64,000 nucleotides of DNA from Flavobacterium endophyticum (GTDB lineage Bacteria > Bacteroidota > Bacteroidia > Flavobacteriales > Flavobacteriaceae), in the NCBI RefSeq assembly GCF_003634455.1, contig NZ_RBLC01000002.1, forward strand, positions 62,001-126,000, written 5' to 3'. The notes beneath the pieces were generated by a model. The model made no database searches. It had not been told where the DNA came from and saw nothing but the letters and a program-made list of their open reading frames with translations. Shown in pieces: positions 1-9,624 of the stretch. The first letter of the stretch is position 1; each line of letters opens with the position of its first letter. A program made the translations under genes and the position numbers.

Positions 1-1017
1 GCTTCCCATCGGAAAAGTGGTCTTGATAATTTCTATAGGAGATTTATCGCTCTCTACAGTCGAAACAACCGTTGAAATCAAATGATGTACTTGCTTGAAA
101 GTATAGGCCCCACACAACTCTTCGACCTCAACAGAGCCTTTTGAGGCGGTTCGCGACAAATCATTTCGCACAAGATCAACAATCATGATGTTTTCAGAAC
201 GCTCTTTTTCGTTAGCCAACAATTCTTGCTTTATGCTTTCATCTTCTTGAACGTCTGCGTGCCTTTTTGCAGTTCCTTTGATAGGCTGGGAAATAATCTT
301 GTCGTTTTCTTTCCGCAAATATCTTTCTGGTGATGCAGACAAAAGAAATTGCTTGTTATTCTTAAAAAATACAGCAAACGGCGGCTCTGAAATTGCATTC
401 AGGCGCGTGAAGGTTTCGATTGGGTTTAAGGATACATTTTCAGCAAAAAATTCTATGCAGAAATTCGCTTCGTAAATATCACCTCTGTGGATGTGTTCCA
501 ACATGGTTGAAACTTTTTCAAGATAGCTTTCTTTGGAAATTCGCTGCTGGATTTTGATATCTGATTTTTGACTGATTTCTGATTTCTGATTTCTGATATC
601 TTCCAAATCTTCCTCTACCTCATCATCACACATATTCAAATATTGGATTTCAAGCTGATCCTCTTTTAGAAGAAAAAGCTTTTTGGGCTGGAAAAAAAAT
701 ACATCCGGAAAATGCAGTCCGTCATAATTGCTTGATTTTAGTTCCTCTGTATCGTTTTTCAAATCGTAAGAAAGATAGCCAAAAAGCCAGTCTTTTGTAA
801 TCTGCTGATATTGCTTCAGATCTTCGAAGGCATTATGTTCGTCGGTTTTGACAGACGTAAAAGCATCGACGGCCAGAACAGCATCGAACAAGCTATATTT
901 TTGATCGTAATTATTGCTATCTAGAAAAATGGCTTCACGAAATTGCTGCGACCAGAGCAAGAGCTGTATTTTAAATTCGGATGGATTTTCTAGCGTTATT
1001 TTTATCGATGTTCTCAA
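1..1017 (-). CDS. pabB: Aminodeoxychorismate/anthranilate synthase component I family protein, partial
   Basis: A chorismate-using enzyme, most likely PabB of folate synthesis (chorismate plus glutamine-derived ammonia to aminodeoxychorismate). Read on the minus strand, it shows chorismate-binding family motifs: RGDIYEANFC, a PIKGT motif and the ERSENIMIVDLVRND signature, followed by a VHHLISTV segment. The C-terminus lies beyond the window's left edge. No in-frame ATG precedes the conserved part; TTG at 1017 or TTG at 1038 are the possible starts, with a stop just upstream. A short N-terminal region argues for PabB rather than a full TrpE, but the missing C-terminus leaves this open. Family assignment is firm; the exact substrate is inferred. 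Confidence 0.85.
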   Translation of the reverse strand, partial: MRTSIKITLENPSEFKIQLLLWSQQFREAIFLDSNNYDQKYSLFDAVLAVDAFTSVKTDEHNAFEDLKQYQQITKDWLFGYLSYDLKNDTEELKSSNYDGLHFPDVFFFQPKKLFLLKEDQLEIQYLNMCDDEVEEDLEDIRNQKSEISQKSDIKIQQRISKESYLEKVSTMLEHIHRGDIYEANFCIEFFAENVSLNPIETFTRLNAISEPPFAVFFKNNKQFLLSASPERYLRKENDKIISQPIKGTAKRHADVQEDESIKQELLANEKERSENIMIVDLVRNDLSRTASKGSVEVEELCGAYTFKQVHHLISTVVSTVESDKSPIEIIKTTFPMGS

Positions 1018-1071
1018 GAGCTTTGATTTGAAGAGCAAAATTACGATTAAGTTTTTTATTTTTTAGCGACA

Positions 1072-1101
1072 AATAAAAACCCGCTTCTTTTGGAAACGGG
1101 T
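1072..1101 (-). terminator. Terminator after lpdA
   Basis: ACCCG at 1079-1083 pairs with CGGGT at 1097-1101, with three more inner pairs after one mismatch. On the minus strand the hairpin is followed by a T-rich run (complement of 1071-1078). It lies about 25 bases beyond the lpdA stop codon. Confidence 0.6.
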
Positions 1102-1124
1102 CTTTTTATTCAGTTTTTAAACTA

Positions 1125-2531
1125 TTACATGTGAATTGATCTGTTGTCGGTTGCAGCAAGCGCGGCTTCTTTTACAGCTTCAGCATAGGTTGGATGCGCA
1201 TGACTCATTCTTGCAATGTCTTCAGCGGAAGCTTTAAATTCCATCGCAGTTACAGCTTCAGCAATCAAATCGGCAGTTCTGGCTCCAATCATGTGGATGC
1301 CAAGCACCTCATCTGTTTTTGCATCAGCAAGAATTTTCACGAAACCATCTGTATCACCGCTGGCGCGAGAACGCCCAAGGGCTTTGAAAGGAAAGCTTCC
1401 TGCTTTGTACTCTACTCCTGCTTCTTTTAACTGCTCTTCTGTTTTTCCTACAGCAGCAACTTCCGGCCAAGTATAAACAACGCCAGGAATCAGGTTATAA
1501 TCGATATGAGGTTTTTGTCCTGCGATAGTTTCCGCTACAAATACCCCTTCTTCTTCTGCCTTGTGCGCTAGCATAGCACCTTTAATCACGTCGCCGATAG
1601 CGTAGATATTTGGAACTGATGTCTGCAAATGGTCGTTTACTTCAATTTGTCCTCTTTCTGTAATTTTTACGCCTGCTTTGTCAGCATTCAATCCATCGGT
1701 ATACGGACGACGGCCTACAGAAACTAAAGAGTAATCTCCGTCAAGAGTGATTGTTTCACCTTTAGCATTTTCAGCTTGCACTTGAACGCCTTCGCCATTT
1801 CTTTCTACGGATTTCACTTTGTGTGATGTATAGAATTTCATGCCTTGTTTTTTCAAGACTTTTGTCAATTCTTTAGAAAGGCCAGCATCCATTCCAGGAA
1901 TGATTCTGTCTAGATATTCTACTACAGAAACTTGCGCTCCCAAGCGAAGATACACCTGTCCTAATTCAAGTCCGATCACGCCACCGCCAATAACAATAAG
2001 GTGTTTCGGCACTTCTTTTAAGTTCAAGGCTTCTGTAGAAGTAATGATTTTTTCTTTGTCAATTTTGATAAAAGGCAAAGATGATGGCTTAGAACCTGTT
2101 GCAATAATCGTATATTTTGCCTCAAGCGTCTCAGAAGATCCATCTTTTTTTGCAACGTTGATGTGGGTCGCGTCTTCAAAAGAACCTACTCCTTCAAAAA
2201 CAGTGATTTTATTTTTGTCCATCAAGTATTTGATACCAGAAACGTTTTGGTCTACTACATTTCCTTTGCGGGCAATCATCTGCTCAATGCTGAATTTTAC
2301 TTCTCCTGTGATTTCGATTCCATGTTCTTTGAAATGCGAAATAGCATCGTGGTAATGGTGCGAAGAATCAAGCAGTGCTTTTGACGGGATACATCCAACG
2401 TTCAAGCAAGTTCCTCCTAAAGTGCTGTATTTCTCAATGATTGCGGTGTTGAAACCTAATTGTGCAGCACGGATCGCAGCAACATATCCACCAGGTCCTG
2501 AACCAATAACGACTACGTCAAATGAACTCAT
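1125..2531 (-). CDS. lpdA: Dihydrolipoyl dehydrogenase (E3)
   Basis: FAD flavoprotein that reoxidises dihydrolipoamide in 2-oxoacid dehydrogenase complexes and the glycine cleavage system, passing electrons to NAD+. Visible: an FAD-binding GSGPGG near residues 10-15, the redox-active disulfide in GGTCLNVGCIPSK (Cys42 and Cys47), a second dinucleotide fold GGGVIGLELG, and the C-terminal HAHPTYAEA stretch with the catalytic His-Glu pair. I start at the ATG at 2531 (468 residues), where the conserved fold begins directly; an upstream in-frame ATG at 2567 would add 12 residues with no family support. It stands alone, as E3 genes often do in Flavobacteriia. Confidence 0.95.
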   Translation of the reverse strand: MSSFDVVVIGSGPGGYVAAIRAAQLGFNTAIIEKYSTLGGTCLNVGCIPSKALLDSSHHYHDAISHFKEHGIEITGEVKFSIEQMIARKGNVVDQNVSGIKYLMDKNKITVFEGVGSFEDATHINVAKKDGSSETLEAKYTIIATGSKPSSLPFIKIDKEKIITSTEALNLKEVPKHLIVIGGGVIGLELGQVYLRLGAQVSVVEYLDRIIPGMDAGLSKELTKVLKKQGMKFYTSHKVKSVERNGEGVQVQAENAKGETITLDGDYSLVSVGRRPYTDGLNADKAGVKITERGQIEVNDHLQTSVPNIYAIGDVIKGAMLAHKAEEEGVFVAETIAGQKPHIDYNLIPGVVYTWPEVAAVGKTEEQLKEAGVEYKAGSFPFKALGRSRASGDTDGFVKILADAKTDEVLGIHMIGARTADLIAEAVTAMEFKASAEDIARMSHAHPTYAEAVKEAALAATDNRSIHM

Positions 2532-2678
2532 GATATCTATTTTTTGTGTTTTTAAAATTTGTGTCACAAAATTAAGGAAGTTTTTTTGTTTAGGAAGTCC
2601 TTTGGCATTTAAAGTTTGTTTAAAATACTGCTTCTGCTTTCAAATCACTGATCGCTGTGTTTCTTTGAAAGGACAACA

Positions 2679-2710
2679 TAAAAAAACTGCCCAAGATTTC
2701 TCTTGAGCAG
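2679..2710 (-). terminator. Terminator after the Cys-rich peptide gene
   Basis: Ten-base arms at 2687-2696 and 2701-2710 with a 4-base loop. On the minus strand the arms pair fully with one G-U pair, and a run of T follows. This fits a terminator about 20 bases after the stop of the small gene at 2732-2926. Confidence 0.75.
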
Positions 2711-2731
2711 CTCTTTAATTTTTTGTGCTAA

Positions 2732-2926
2732 TTATATCGCTGATTGGTCACAAGTATAAACTTGCGGACAAGCAATATAATATACGCAATACTTAGGCCC
2801 TGTTACAGAGCCGCTACATGAGCAACCGCATAACGAAAGATCTACCGGTCCTTGACCTTTGATTGCTTTTAAATTTTCTTTTGAGAGTACTTCTACTCCT
2901 GCGATGTTTAAAATGTTTGTTTTCAT
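2732..2926 (-). CDS. Small Cys-rich peptide with bacteriocin/RiPP-type leader
   Basis: A 64-residue peptide. The first 25 residues (a MKTNILN start, then VEVLSKENLKAIKG) resemble the leaders of Bacteroidota natural-product precursors, which usually read ...LSKEE/Q-K-x-I-x-GG; here the expected GG is GQG at residues 24-26. The remainder holds six cysteines (33, 35, 37, 47, 53, 59), three of them in a CGCSC cluster. The gene has its own terminator. No peptidase-transporter, radical-SAM, lanthipeptide or cyclodehydratase gene lies nearby, so any maturation would be by distant genes. Coding status is supported by the leader, the composition and the terminator. The function is inferred. Confidence 0.7.
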   Translation of the reverse strand: MKTNILNIAGVEVLSKENLKAIKGQGPVDLSLCGCSCSGSVTGPKYCVYYIACPQVYTCDQSAI

Positions 2927-3070
2927 AACAATATTTCGGTTAAGTTAATAACATCAAATATAAGAAATTATACACAAGAGATTCAATATTATTAATGTTA
3001 TTTCAAAAATTTAACAAAAAAATTATAAAAATAAATATTTAACAATAAGCAAGTTACGTTAAAAATAAAC

Positions 3071-3529
3071 TTATAATACGAAAGCAGTAGTGTTTTTTAC
3101 TTCACCAATCATGAAGGTACTGTGGGTGCTTCCGATATGTTGCAGCGTCGTAAGTTTTGTGACCATAAATTCTCGATATTCTTCCATATTTTCTACGCAG
3201 ATTTTTAGAATATAATCGTAATCGCCGCTCACATGAAAGCATTCTAAGACTTCTGTCAGCTTTATAACTTCTTTTTCAAACTGTGAAATAAATTCTTTAG
3301 TGTGCTGCATCAGCTTGAGGTGACAGAAAACCACAAAGCCTTTTTGGATTTTATTCCTGTCTAAAAGAACGACATATTTTTCAATAATTTTTTCCCTTTC
3401 AAGCTTTTTTATGCGCTCGTAGACTGCGGTAACGGACAAATCTAATTTTAAAGAAAGTTCTTTGGTCGTGCGTTTAGAATCTTCTTGTAGTAGCTTTAAA
3501 AGTTTTTTGTCGATTGCATCTAAAGTCAT
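3071..3529 (-). CDS. Lrp/AsnC family transcriptional regulator
   Basis: 152 residues, the usual length. The N-terminal winged helix-turn-helix (about 1-60) begins with the classic LDAIDKKLLKLLQEDSKRT pattern and the recognition helix in LSVTAVYERIKKLE. The C-terminal RAM/AsnC effector domain (about 65-150) holds the typical V-x-G-x-x-D-Y stretch (VSGDYDYILKI). Such regulators bind amino acids and often control the gene beside them. Here that is the divergently transcribed PLP enzyme starting at 3707, across a 177-base AT-rich gap. Regulation of that gene is inferred from arrangement only. Confidence 0.92.
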   Translation of the reverse strand: MTLDAIDKKLLKLLQEDSKRTTKELSLKLDLSVTAVYERIKKLEREKIIEKYVVLLDRNKIQKGFVVFCHLKLMQHTKEFISQFEKEVIKLTEVLECFHVSGDYDYILKICVENMEEYREFMVTKLTTLQHIGSTHSTFMIGEVKNTTAFVL

Positions 3530-3706
3530 TTGGATAAATTTTCGGCAGGACTGAATTATTCCAGACCTGAATAGTTTATATAATTACCAAAAGTAGTATT
3601 TATAGTTTAATCTTCTAAATATATTCCATATGGTTGATTAATTATTTACATAACTGTTTTTTTGTCTAATTATTTAAAAGCAATCATAACTACAAAAAAT
3701 ATATTC

Positions 3707-4933
3707 ATGAAAAATTTTAATCCAGCAGATAATATTCAGGACTTGCAGTATTTTGGGGAATTTGGGGGCGTAAATCCTTCTATTTCTGATTCATCAACCT
3801 ACACTTTTTTATCGGCAAAGACAATGTTCGATACTTTTGAAGGCAATGCAGAAGGTTGTTATTTGTATTCTCGCCACTCCTCGCCTAGCAATCTGTACCT
3901 TGACAAGGCTTTAGCTGCCATGGAAGGAACAGAATCTGCGAACGTTGCAGCTTCTGGAATGGGCGCAATAACGCCTACACTTTTGCAATTGTGCAGCCAT
4001 GGCGACCATATTGTTTCAAGCCGAACGATATATGGCGGAACTTATGCTTTCTTAAAAAACTTTACACCTAAATTTGGTATCAGAACCACTTTCGTGGATA
4101 TCACTAAGTTAGATATTATCGAAGCCTCAATTACTCCGGAAACTAAAGTACTATACTGCGAGACGGTCAGCAATCCGTTGCTTGAAGTAGCTGATATTGC
4201 TGGATTAGCCAAGATTGCCAAAAAGCACAATATCAAATTAGTAGTTGATAATACTTTTTCTCCTCTGTCTGTTGCTCCTGCAAAATTGGGTGCTAATATC
4301 GTAATCCACAGCTTGACAAAATACATCAACGGCAGCAGCGATACGGTTGGCGGCGTAGTTTGTGCTTCACAAGAATTTATCAACGACCTGAAAAATGTAA
4401 ATAACGGTGCAAGCATGCTTTTAGGCCCCACAATGGACAGCCTTCGTTCAGCGAGCGTGATGAAAAACTTAAGAACGCTGCACATCCGAATGAAACAGCA
4501 TAGCCATAATGCACAATATTTGGCAGAAAAATTTGAAAAAGACGGATTGAAAACGGTTTATCCTGGATTGAAAAGTCATCCGAGCCACGAGCTATACAAA
4601 GGCATGATTAATCCTGAATATGGTTTTGGCGGTATGATGACAATTGACGTTGGTACGTTAGACAAAGCAAACGAGCTGATGGAATTGATGCAACAGCGAA
4701 ACCTAGGCTATCTTGCCGTAAGCTTAGGGTTTTACAAGACGTTGTTTAGTGCTCCGGGTACTTCTACTTCGAGCGAAATTCCTTTGGAAGAACAGGCTGC
4801 AATGGGACTTACGGATGGCTTGATTCGTTTTTCTATCGGTTTGGACAATGATATCGAGAGAACGTATTCTATGATGAAAGCCTGTATGCTAGAATTAGGG
4901 ATATTAGACCAATCTATGGTTTTAGCCGAATAG
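3707..4933 (+). CDS. Cys/Met-metabolism PLP enzyme (methionine gamma-lyase/cystathionine family)
   Basis: 408-residue fold-type I PLP enzyme of the trans-sulfuration family, which makes or breaks C-S bonds of cysteine, homocysteine or methionine. The PLP lysine sits in HSLTKYINGSSDTVGG; other family marks are YSRHSSPSNLYLDKALAAMEGTE split across the substrate site, and SSRTIYGGTYAF. I chose ATG 3707; a TTG 45 bases upstream is less likely. It is divergent from an Lrp-family gene, an arrangement typical for amino acid catabolism, so degradation of methionine or a related amino acid is plausible. The exact reaction cannot be read from the sequence. Confidence 0.85.
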   Translation: MKNFNPADNIQDLQYFGEFGGVNPSISDSSTYTFLSAKTMFDTFEGNAEGCYLYSRHSSPSNLYLDKALAAMEGTESANVAASGMGAITPTLLQLCSHGDHIVSSRTIYGGTYAFLKNFTPKFGIRTTFVDITKLDIIEASITPETKVLYCETVSNPLLEVADIAGLAKIAKKHNIKLVVDNTFSPLSVAPAKLGANIVIHSLTKYINGSSDTVGGVVCASQEFINDLKNVNNGASMLLGPTMDSLRSASVMKNLRTLHIRMKQHSHNAQYLAEKFEKDGLKTVYPGLKSHPSHELYKGMINPEYGFGGMMTIDVGTLDKANELMELMQQRNLGYLAVSLGFYKTLFSAPGTSTSSEIPLEEQAAMGLTDGLIRFSIGLDNDIERTYSMMKACMLELGILDQSMVLAE

Positions 4934-4955
4934 CTTACGATATAAAATATTTATA

Positions 4956-5002
4956 AAAATGCCTTTTTGATTTCGCTTTGGAATCAATAAGGCATTTTTT
5001 TT
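4956..5002 (+). terminator. Terminator after the PLP enzyme gene
   Basis: Fourteen-base arms at 4959-4972 and 4982-4995 with one mismatch, followed by a run of T. It lies about 25 bases after the stop codon. Confidence 0.8.
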
Positions 5003-5144
5003 GACGCGGACTGTGTCGATTTCACGGATTTTTCAATACATATTGAAAACATTGAGAATATTTTTTTTTTAAGGAATATTTGTAACAATCTTTCATTTGC
5101 ACGACTAGTATTTTGAGTAAATTAGCGACTTTAATTTTTACAAC

Positions 5145-7325
5145 ATGAGAAAAATATCTTTTTTATCAGCTTTCCTTTTGGTTGGGATGACGGCTTTCGG
5201 GCAGAAAAACCTGACTATCGAGGAAGCTACTTTTGGACAGTACCGTAATTTTGCTGTTGAAAATCTTGTTTCTCCGCAATGGAGAAAAGATACCAAGGCA
5301 ATAACGTATCTCGATAATTCGTATTCAAAACTGGTTTCAAAAAGCGAGGAAGGCAATTGGGCCGAAACGACGCTATTGACAAAAACCGAATTACAAAATG
5401 CTTTAAAAGGCAAATTTGCTTCCGATGAATTTCAGTTAAGAATGTTTCCGTATTCCTATTCTTGGATTGACAAAAACACTTTAGAATTTGAAGTTGACGG
5501 AAAGAATTCGAAATACCTTATCCAATTTGATGTTGATAAAAAAGAAGTGAAAAACGGCACTGCTTTTTCTTCTGAAGGCAGAAACCAAACTATTTCTTCT
5601 GACGGAAAATATACAGCTTGGCTAGACAATAATAATATCAAAATTACTTCTAATTCCGGACAAACGATTACTGTAACTTCTGACGAAAATGCAGGAATCG
5701 TAAACGGAAGCGATTACACGCACAGACAAGAATTTGGAATCAATAAAGGAATGTGGTGGAGCCCAAAAAGTGATAAATTGGCTTATTACAGAAAAGATGA
5801 AACTATGGTTGCAGATTATCCGCTGACAGATTTCGGAGCGAGAATTGCCACCAACAAGAACATCAAATACCCGATGGCAGGCATGAAAAGCGAGGAAGTA
5901 ACCTTAGTGGTTTATGATGTAAACACTAAAAAATCACTGACTTTGCAGACGGGCGAGCCTAAAGAACAATTCTTGACTAGCATTACTTGGGAACCGAGCG
6001 GAAAGTTTATTTATATCGGAGTATTGAACAGAGAACAGAATCATTTGAAGCTGAACAAATATGATGCTTCTACTGGTGCCTTGGTAAAAACGTTGTTTGA
6101 AGAGAAAGCTCCGACCTATGTAGAACCATTGCACGACCTGACTTTCTTGCCTAATTCGAATACCGAGTTTTTATACCGTAGTGAAAAAGACGGCTTTGAG
6201 CAGTTGTATCTTTATAACACCGATGGAAAATTAGTCAAAAAACTAGGTTATAATGATGTTGTAGTCACTACCCTTTTGGATTTTGACAAGGAAGGTAAAA
6301 ATGTATTTTATATCGGAACTACAAATAAAGGCTTAGACAGGCAGTTTTTTAAAGTCGATTTAAAATCAGGAAAAACGACTCAATTGACCACTGCTTCAGG
6401 AATGCACTCAGGAAGTATCAGCAGTGACGGAACGTTATTGTTTGACCAATATTCCAATGTCGATACACCAAACGAAGTGTCGATCGTAAACTTGAAGGCT
6501 AAAAAATCTACAAATCTTATCAAAGCTTCTAATCCTTACTTAGGAAAAACAAATCTTCCAAAGATGGAATTGGTAACGATAACTGCTGCTGATGGCAAAA
6601 CACCTTTGAACGGACGCTTGATTTATCCTGCAAATTTTGATGCGAATAAAAAATACCCAGTAATGGTATATGTATATGGCGGTCCTCATGCACAATTGGT
6701 ACAAAACGAATGGCTTGGAGGCGCTACTTTATTTGATTTCTTTATGGCGCAAAATGAATTCGTGGTTTTCACGGTAGATAACAGAGGAAGCGATGCTAGA
6801 GGAAAAGACTTCGAGCATGTAATCCACAGAAATCTAGGACAGAACGAAATGGCGGATCAAATGAAGGGAATTGAATTCTTAAAATCAAAAAGTTTCGTAG
6901 ATCAAGATAAAATCGGTGTCTATGGCTGGAGTTTTGGAGGATTCATGACTACTTCATTGATGCTAAACCATAGCGATGTTTTCAAAGTTGGTGTTGCTGG
7001 TGGTCCGGTTTGCGACTGGAAATATTACGAAATCATGTACGGCGAAAGGTATATGGACATGCCGCAGGAAAATCCAGAAGGTTATGAAAAAACAAGCGTA
7101 ATCAACAAGGCAAAACAATTAAAAGGCCATCTGTTGATGATTCATGGAGCGCAAGATCCGGTTGTCGTTCAGCAAAACAGTATGGAGTTTATCCAAGCTT
7201 GTATCAAGGAAGGAAAACAAGTTGATTACTTCCTATATCCTACTCACGAGCATAACGTTAGCGGCAAGGATAGAATTCATCTGAACCAAAAAATTGCTAA
7301 TTATTTCTTCTTGCATTTGAAATAA
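5145..7325 (+). CDS. S9 family peptidase, dipeptidyl peptidase IV type
   Basis: 726-residue secreted or periplasmic serine peptidase that would release Xaa-Pro dipeptides. The signal peptide spans about 20 residues and ends ...TAFGQ. The N-terminal two-thirds is the DPP-IV beta-propeller. The C-terminal alpha/beta-hydrolase domain has the nucleophile in GWSFGG (Ser596), Asp671 in GAQDPVV and His703 in THEHNVSG, a complete triad in the right order. The domain also carries VYVYGGPHAQ and the DNRGS segment. The gene is flanked by strong terminators and seems to be transcribed alone. Flavobacteria usually carry several S9 paralogues for peptide use. Confidence 0.93.
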   Translation: MRKISFLSAFLLVGMTAFGQKNLTIEEATFGQYRNFAVENLVSPQWRKDTKAITYLDNSYSKLVSKSEEGNWAETTLLTKTELQNALKGKFASDEFQLRMFPYSYSWIDKNTLEFEVDGKNSKYLIQFDVDKKEVKNGTAFSSEGRNQTISSDGKYTAWLDNNNIKITSNSGQTITVTSDENAGIVNGSDYTHRQEFGINKGMWWSPKSDKLAYYRKDETMVADYPLTDFGARIATNKNIKYPMAGMKSEEVTLVVYDVNTKKSLTLQTGEPKEQFLTSITWEPSGKFIYIGVLNREQNHLKLNKYDASTGALVKTLFEEKAPTYVEPLHDLTFLPNSNTEFLYRSEKDGFEQLYLYNTDGKLVKKLGYNDVVVTTLLDFDKEGKNVFYIGTTNKGLDRQFFKVDLKSGKTTQLTTASGMHSGSISSDGTLLFDQYSNVDTPNEVSIVNLKAKKSTNLIKASNPYLGKTNLPKMELVTITAADGKTPLNGRLIYPANFDANKKYPVMVYVYGGPHAQLVQNEWLGGATLFDFFMAQNEFVVFTVDNRGSDARGKDFEHVIHRNLGQNEMADQMKGIEFLKSKSFVDQDKIGVYGWSFGGFMTTSLMLNHSDVFKVGVAGGPVCDWKYYEIMYGERYMDMPQENPEGYEKTSVINKAKQLKGHLLMIHGAQDPVVVQQNSMEFIQACIKEGKQVDYFLYPTHEHNVSGKDRIHLNQKIANYFFLHLK

Positions 7326-7340
7326 TAATCATGCTACAAT

Positions 7341-7383
7341 AAAAAAAAAACCGTTTAGGGAATTCCCTAAACGGTTTTTTTTT
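7341..7383. terminator. Bidirectional terminator between convergent genes
   Basis: CCGTTTAGGGAA pairs perfectly with TTCCCTAAACGG (7351-7374), with an A run on the left and a T run on the right. It can serve both the S9 peptidase on the plus strand and the permease on the minus strand. Confidence 0.92.
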
Positions 7384-7397
7384 ATTTTTAAATACTG

Positions 7398-9332
7398 CTA
7401 GCTTTCTTTCACAAAATTAAGCTTACTATTTTTTCGACTGTAGCCAAAGTAAATTGCCAGTCCTATCAGCAGCCATATGAAGAAATAAATCCAGTTCCAG
7501 ACGCTTAATTCTGCCATCATATACAAACAGCAAACGAGTCCGAGTAAAGGAATTAAAGATAGATTTTGGCGGAAAGCCCATACAGCCAGACCTACTATAA
7601 CAATCAAGAAAATCCACATCGGAATTTTATGTTTGAACAAGGCAAAGCCTGTCTCGTATTTCAACGATTTGTCAATAGGAAGCGATTCGACCACGGCAAC
7701 ATATTCTGTTTCATTATTTTGGAAATCACTTAATATCTGCTCTAAGTCGGTTGTCTTATTAAAGACTTTTTCTTTATGGTTTTCTACCAAAAAGGCATAG
7801 ACTTCTTCTGTCTCAGTCTTATTTAAGGAAGTCACAATAGAAGCTGGCGCATTTATCTGCGGCACATTCGTCACAAAATCTATCGTGTTTTTCTTATTGT
7901 AGGTAAAAGAGTAAACGATTCCTGCAATCAATAAAATCGGCACAATATATTTGGAATTGACATAAGGCGTTTTGAATTTCCCTCGCGGAATATTTGGTTT
8001 GTTCTGCAATACTAAAACTCCGGCACACACAAGCACAAAAGCAAAAAGCGTCCCGATACTACATAAATCAGTCACCATCGTCAGGTTAAGAAAAAGCGCC
8101 GGAATGGCAACAACAAAACCTGTTACGATAGTAGCAAAAGATGGCGTCTTGAATTTCGGATGCACTTTCGAGAATTTCTGAGGCAAAAGTCCGTCACGGC
8201 TCATGCTCATCCAGATTCTTGGCTGTCCCATCTGGAATACCAATAAAACGCTTGCCATAGCTACAACTGCACTTACTGCTATGATGCCTGACATCCATTT
8301 TAAATCCAATTCGTCAAAAACAAAAGCCAGCGGATCGCCCACATTCAGCGAACTGTATTTTACCATTCCTGTCAAGACTAAGGCTATAGCAATGTATAAG
8401 ACCGTACAAATAATAATCGCCCACATCATTCCTCTTGGCAGGTCGCGCTGCGGATTCTTGCATTCTTCTGCCGTAGTAGAAATGGCATCAAAGCCTATAT
8501 AGGCAAAAAATACTGCAGAAACTCCCTTAAGCACACCTCCTACTCCGTTGGGAGCGAATGGGTCCCAATTGGCCGTATCTACATAAAAAACACCAACTGC
8601 AATAACCAAAAGAATGATACAAAGCTTAATAACAACCATCATATTGCTGGCATTTCTAGATTCTTTCATCCCTCTATACACCAAGGCAGTTATCAGTACA
8701 ATGATAAATAATGCTGGTAAATCGGCTACAAAATGAAACGAACCGATTACAGGCGAAGTTGTCCAAGCTGTATATGCATCCTGCAATCCAGCATCAAGGT
8801 TTGCAAAAGACTTTCCGCCTTGCATTAAGGCCGTAGCATCAGCAAAACCATTAGAAGCTGTCAGGTAATCCATCTGTATCCATTGGGGCAGATAGAGTCC
8901 ACCGCTTTCCAGAAGTCCTGTAAAATAATCGCTCCACGATATTGCTACGGTAATATTTCCAATAGCATATTCCATAATCAATGCCCAGCCTATAATCCAC
9001 GCAATTAATTCACCAAAAGCAACATACGAATACGTATAAGCACTGCCTGAAACAGGTACCATTGAGGCAAATTCAGCATAAGCAAAAGCAGCAAAACTAC
9101 ACGCTAAAGCTGTGAATAGAAACAGAAAAATAACTGCCGGACCTCCATCTGCGCTAGCTTTACCGATAGTACTAAAAATCCCTGCTCCAACGATAGCCGC
9201 AATTCCAAATGCTGTAAGGTCGCGAGCTGTAAGATGCTTTCCCAATGAGCCATGTCCGTCGATCTCATTCTTTTCAACTTGTTTTAAAATATCCTGTACT
9301 GTTTTCTTTCGGAATAAATTGGAAAAACTCAT
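7398..9332 (-). CDS. APC-family amino acid permease (cationic amino acid transporter-like)
   Basis: 644-residue inner-membrane transporter. After a cytoplasmic N-terminus, the conserved GIAAIVGAGIFSTIG stretch marks TM1 of amino acid/polyamine permeases; FAYAEFASMVPVSGSAYTY sits in TM3 and FFAYIGFDAISTTAEECKNP in TM8. The protein resembles the CAT subfamily (14 predicted TM segments). It is unusual in a hydrophilic insert of about 90 residues (roughly 485-575) between the last TM pairs, rich in Thr, Glu and Asn. Substrate unknown; cationic amino acids are the family guess. Its neighbour is a secreted dipeptidyl peptidase, which fits uptake of peptide breakdown products, though the genes are convergent. 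Confidence 0.88.
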   Translation of the reverse strand: MSFSNLFRKKTVQDILKQVEKNEIDGHGSLGKHLTARDLTAFGIAAIVGAGIFSTIGKASADGGPAVIFLFLFTALACSFAAFAYAEFASMVPVSGSAYTYSYVAFGELIAWIIGWALIMEYAIGNITVAISWSDYFTGLLESGGLYLPQWIQMDYLTASNGFADATALMQGGKSFANLDAGLQDAYTAWTTSPVIGSFHFVADLPALFIIVLITALVYRGMKESRNASNMMVVIKLCIILLVIAVGVFYVDTANWDPFAPNGVGGVLKGVSAVFFAYIGFDAISTTAEECKNPQRDLPRGMMWAIIICTVLYIAIALVLTGMVKYSSLNVGDPLAFVFDELDLKWMSGIIAVSAVVAMASVLLVFQMGQPRIWMSMSRDGLLPQKFSKVHPKFKTPSFATIVTGFVVAIPALFLNLTMVTDLCSIGTLFAFVLVCAGVLVLQNKPNIPRGKFKTPYVNSKYIVPILLIAGIVYSFTYNKKNTIDFVTNVPQINAPASIVTSLNKTETEEVYAFLVENHKEKVFNKTTDLEQILSDFQNNETEYVAVVESLPIDKSLKYETGFALFKHKIPMWIFLIVIVGLAVWAFRQNLSLIPLLGLVCCLYMMAELSVWNWIYFFIWLLIGLAIYFGYSRKNSKLNFVKES

Positions 9333-9583
9333 ATTTTGGAGTGCGTATTTAATTGATTTCGTGAAGAATCTATTTCTGTTGTGTAAATTTTAACCAAAAA
9401 CAAATATATAAAACCAAACTTAATAATAGGATTTATGAAAAAGAAAATTGCCAAAACTAGGAATCCATTAAAATTATCTGAAGAAAATTATATAATTATC
9501 AGTAAATCAAAAAGAATAGCCTGAAGCTATTACAAAATAAATATTTATAATAATTTTCTATAAACAAAAGTGAATCATAAGTG

Positions 9584-9591
9584 TAGCTTTG
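9584..9591 (+). promoter_or_regulatory. Candidate -7 element of the peroxiredoxin operon
   Basis: TAGCTTTG matches the Bacteroidota -7 consensus TAnnTTTG and lies 33 bases before the start codon at 9625. No clear TTG at -33. The rest of the 292-base gap 9333-9624 is AT-rich and shows nothing else I can name. Confidence 0.5.
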
Positions 9592-9624
9592 CATCAGAAA
9601 AAATAACTTTTAAACCATATAATT

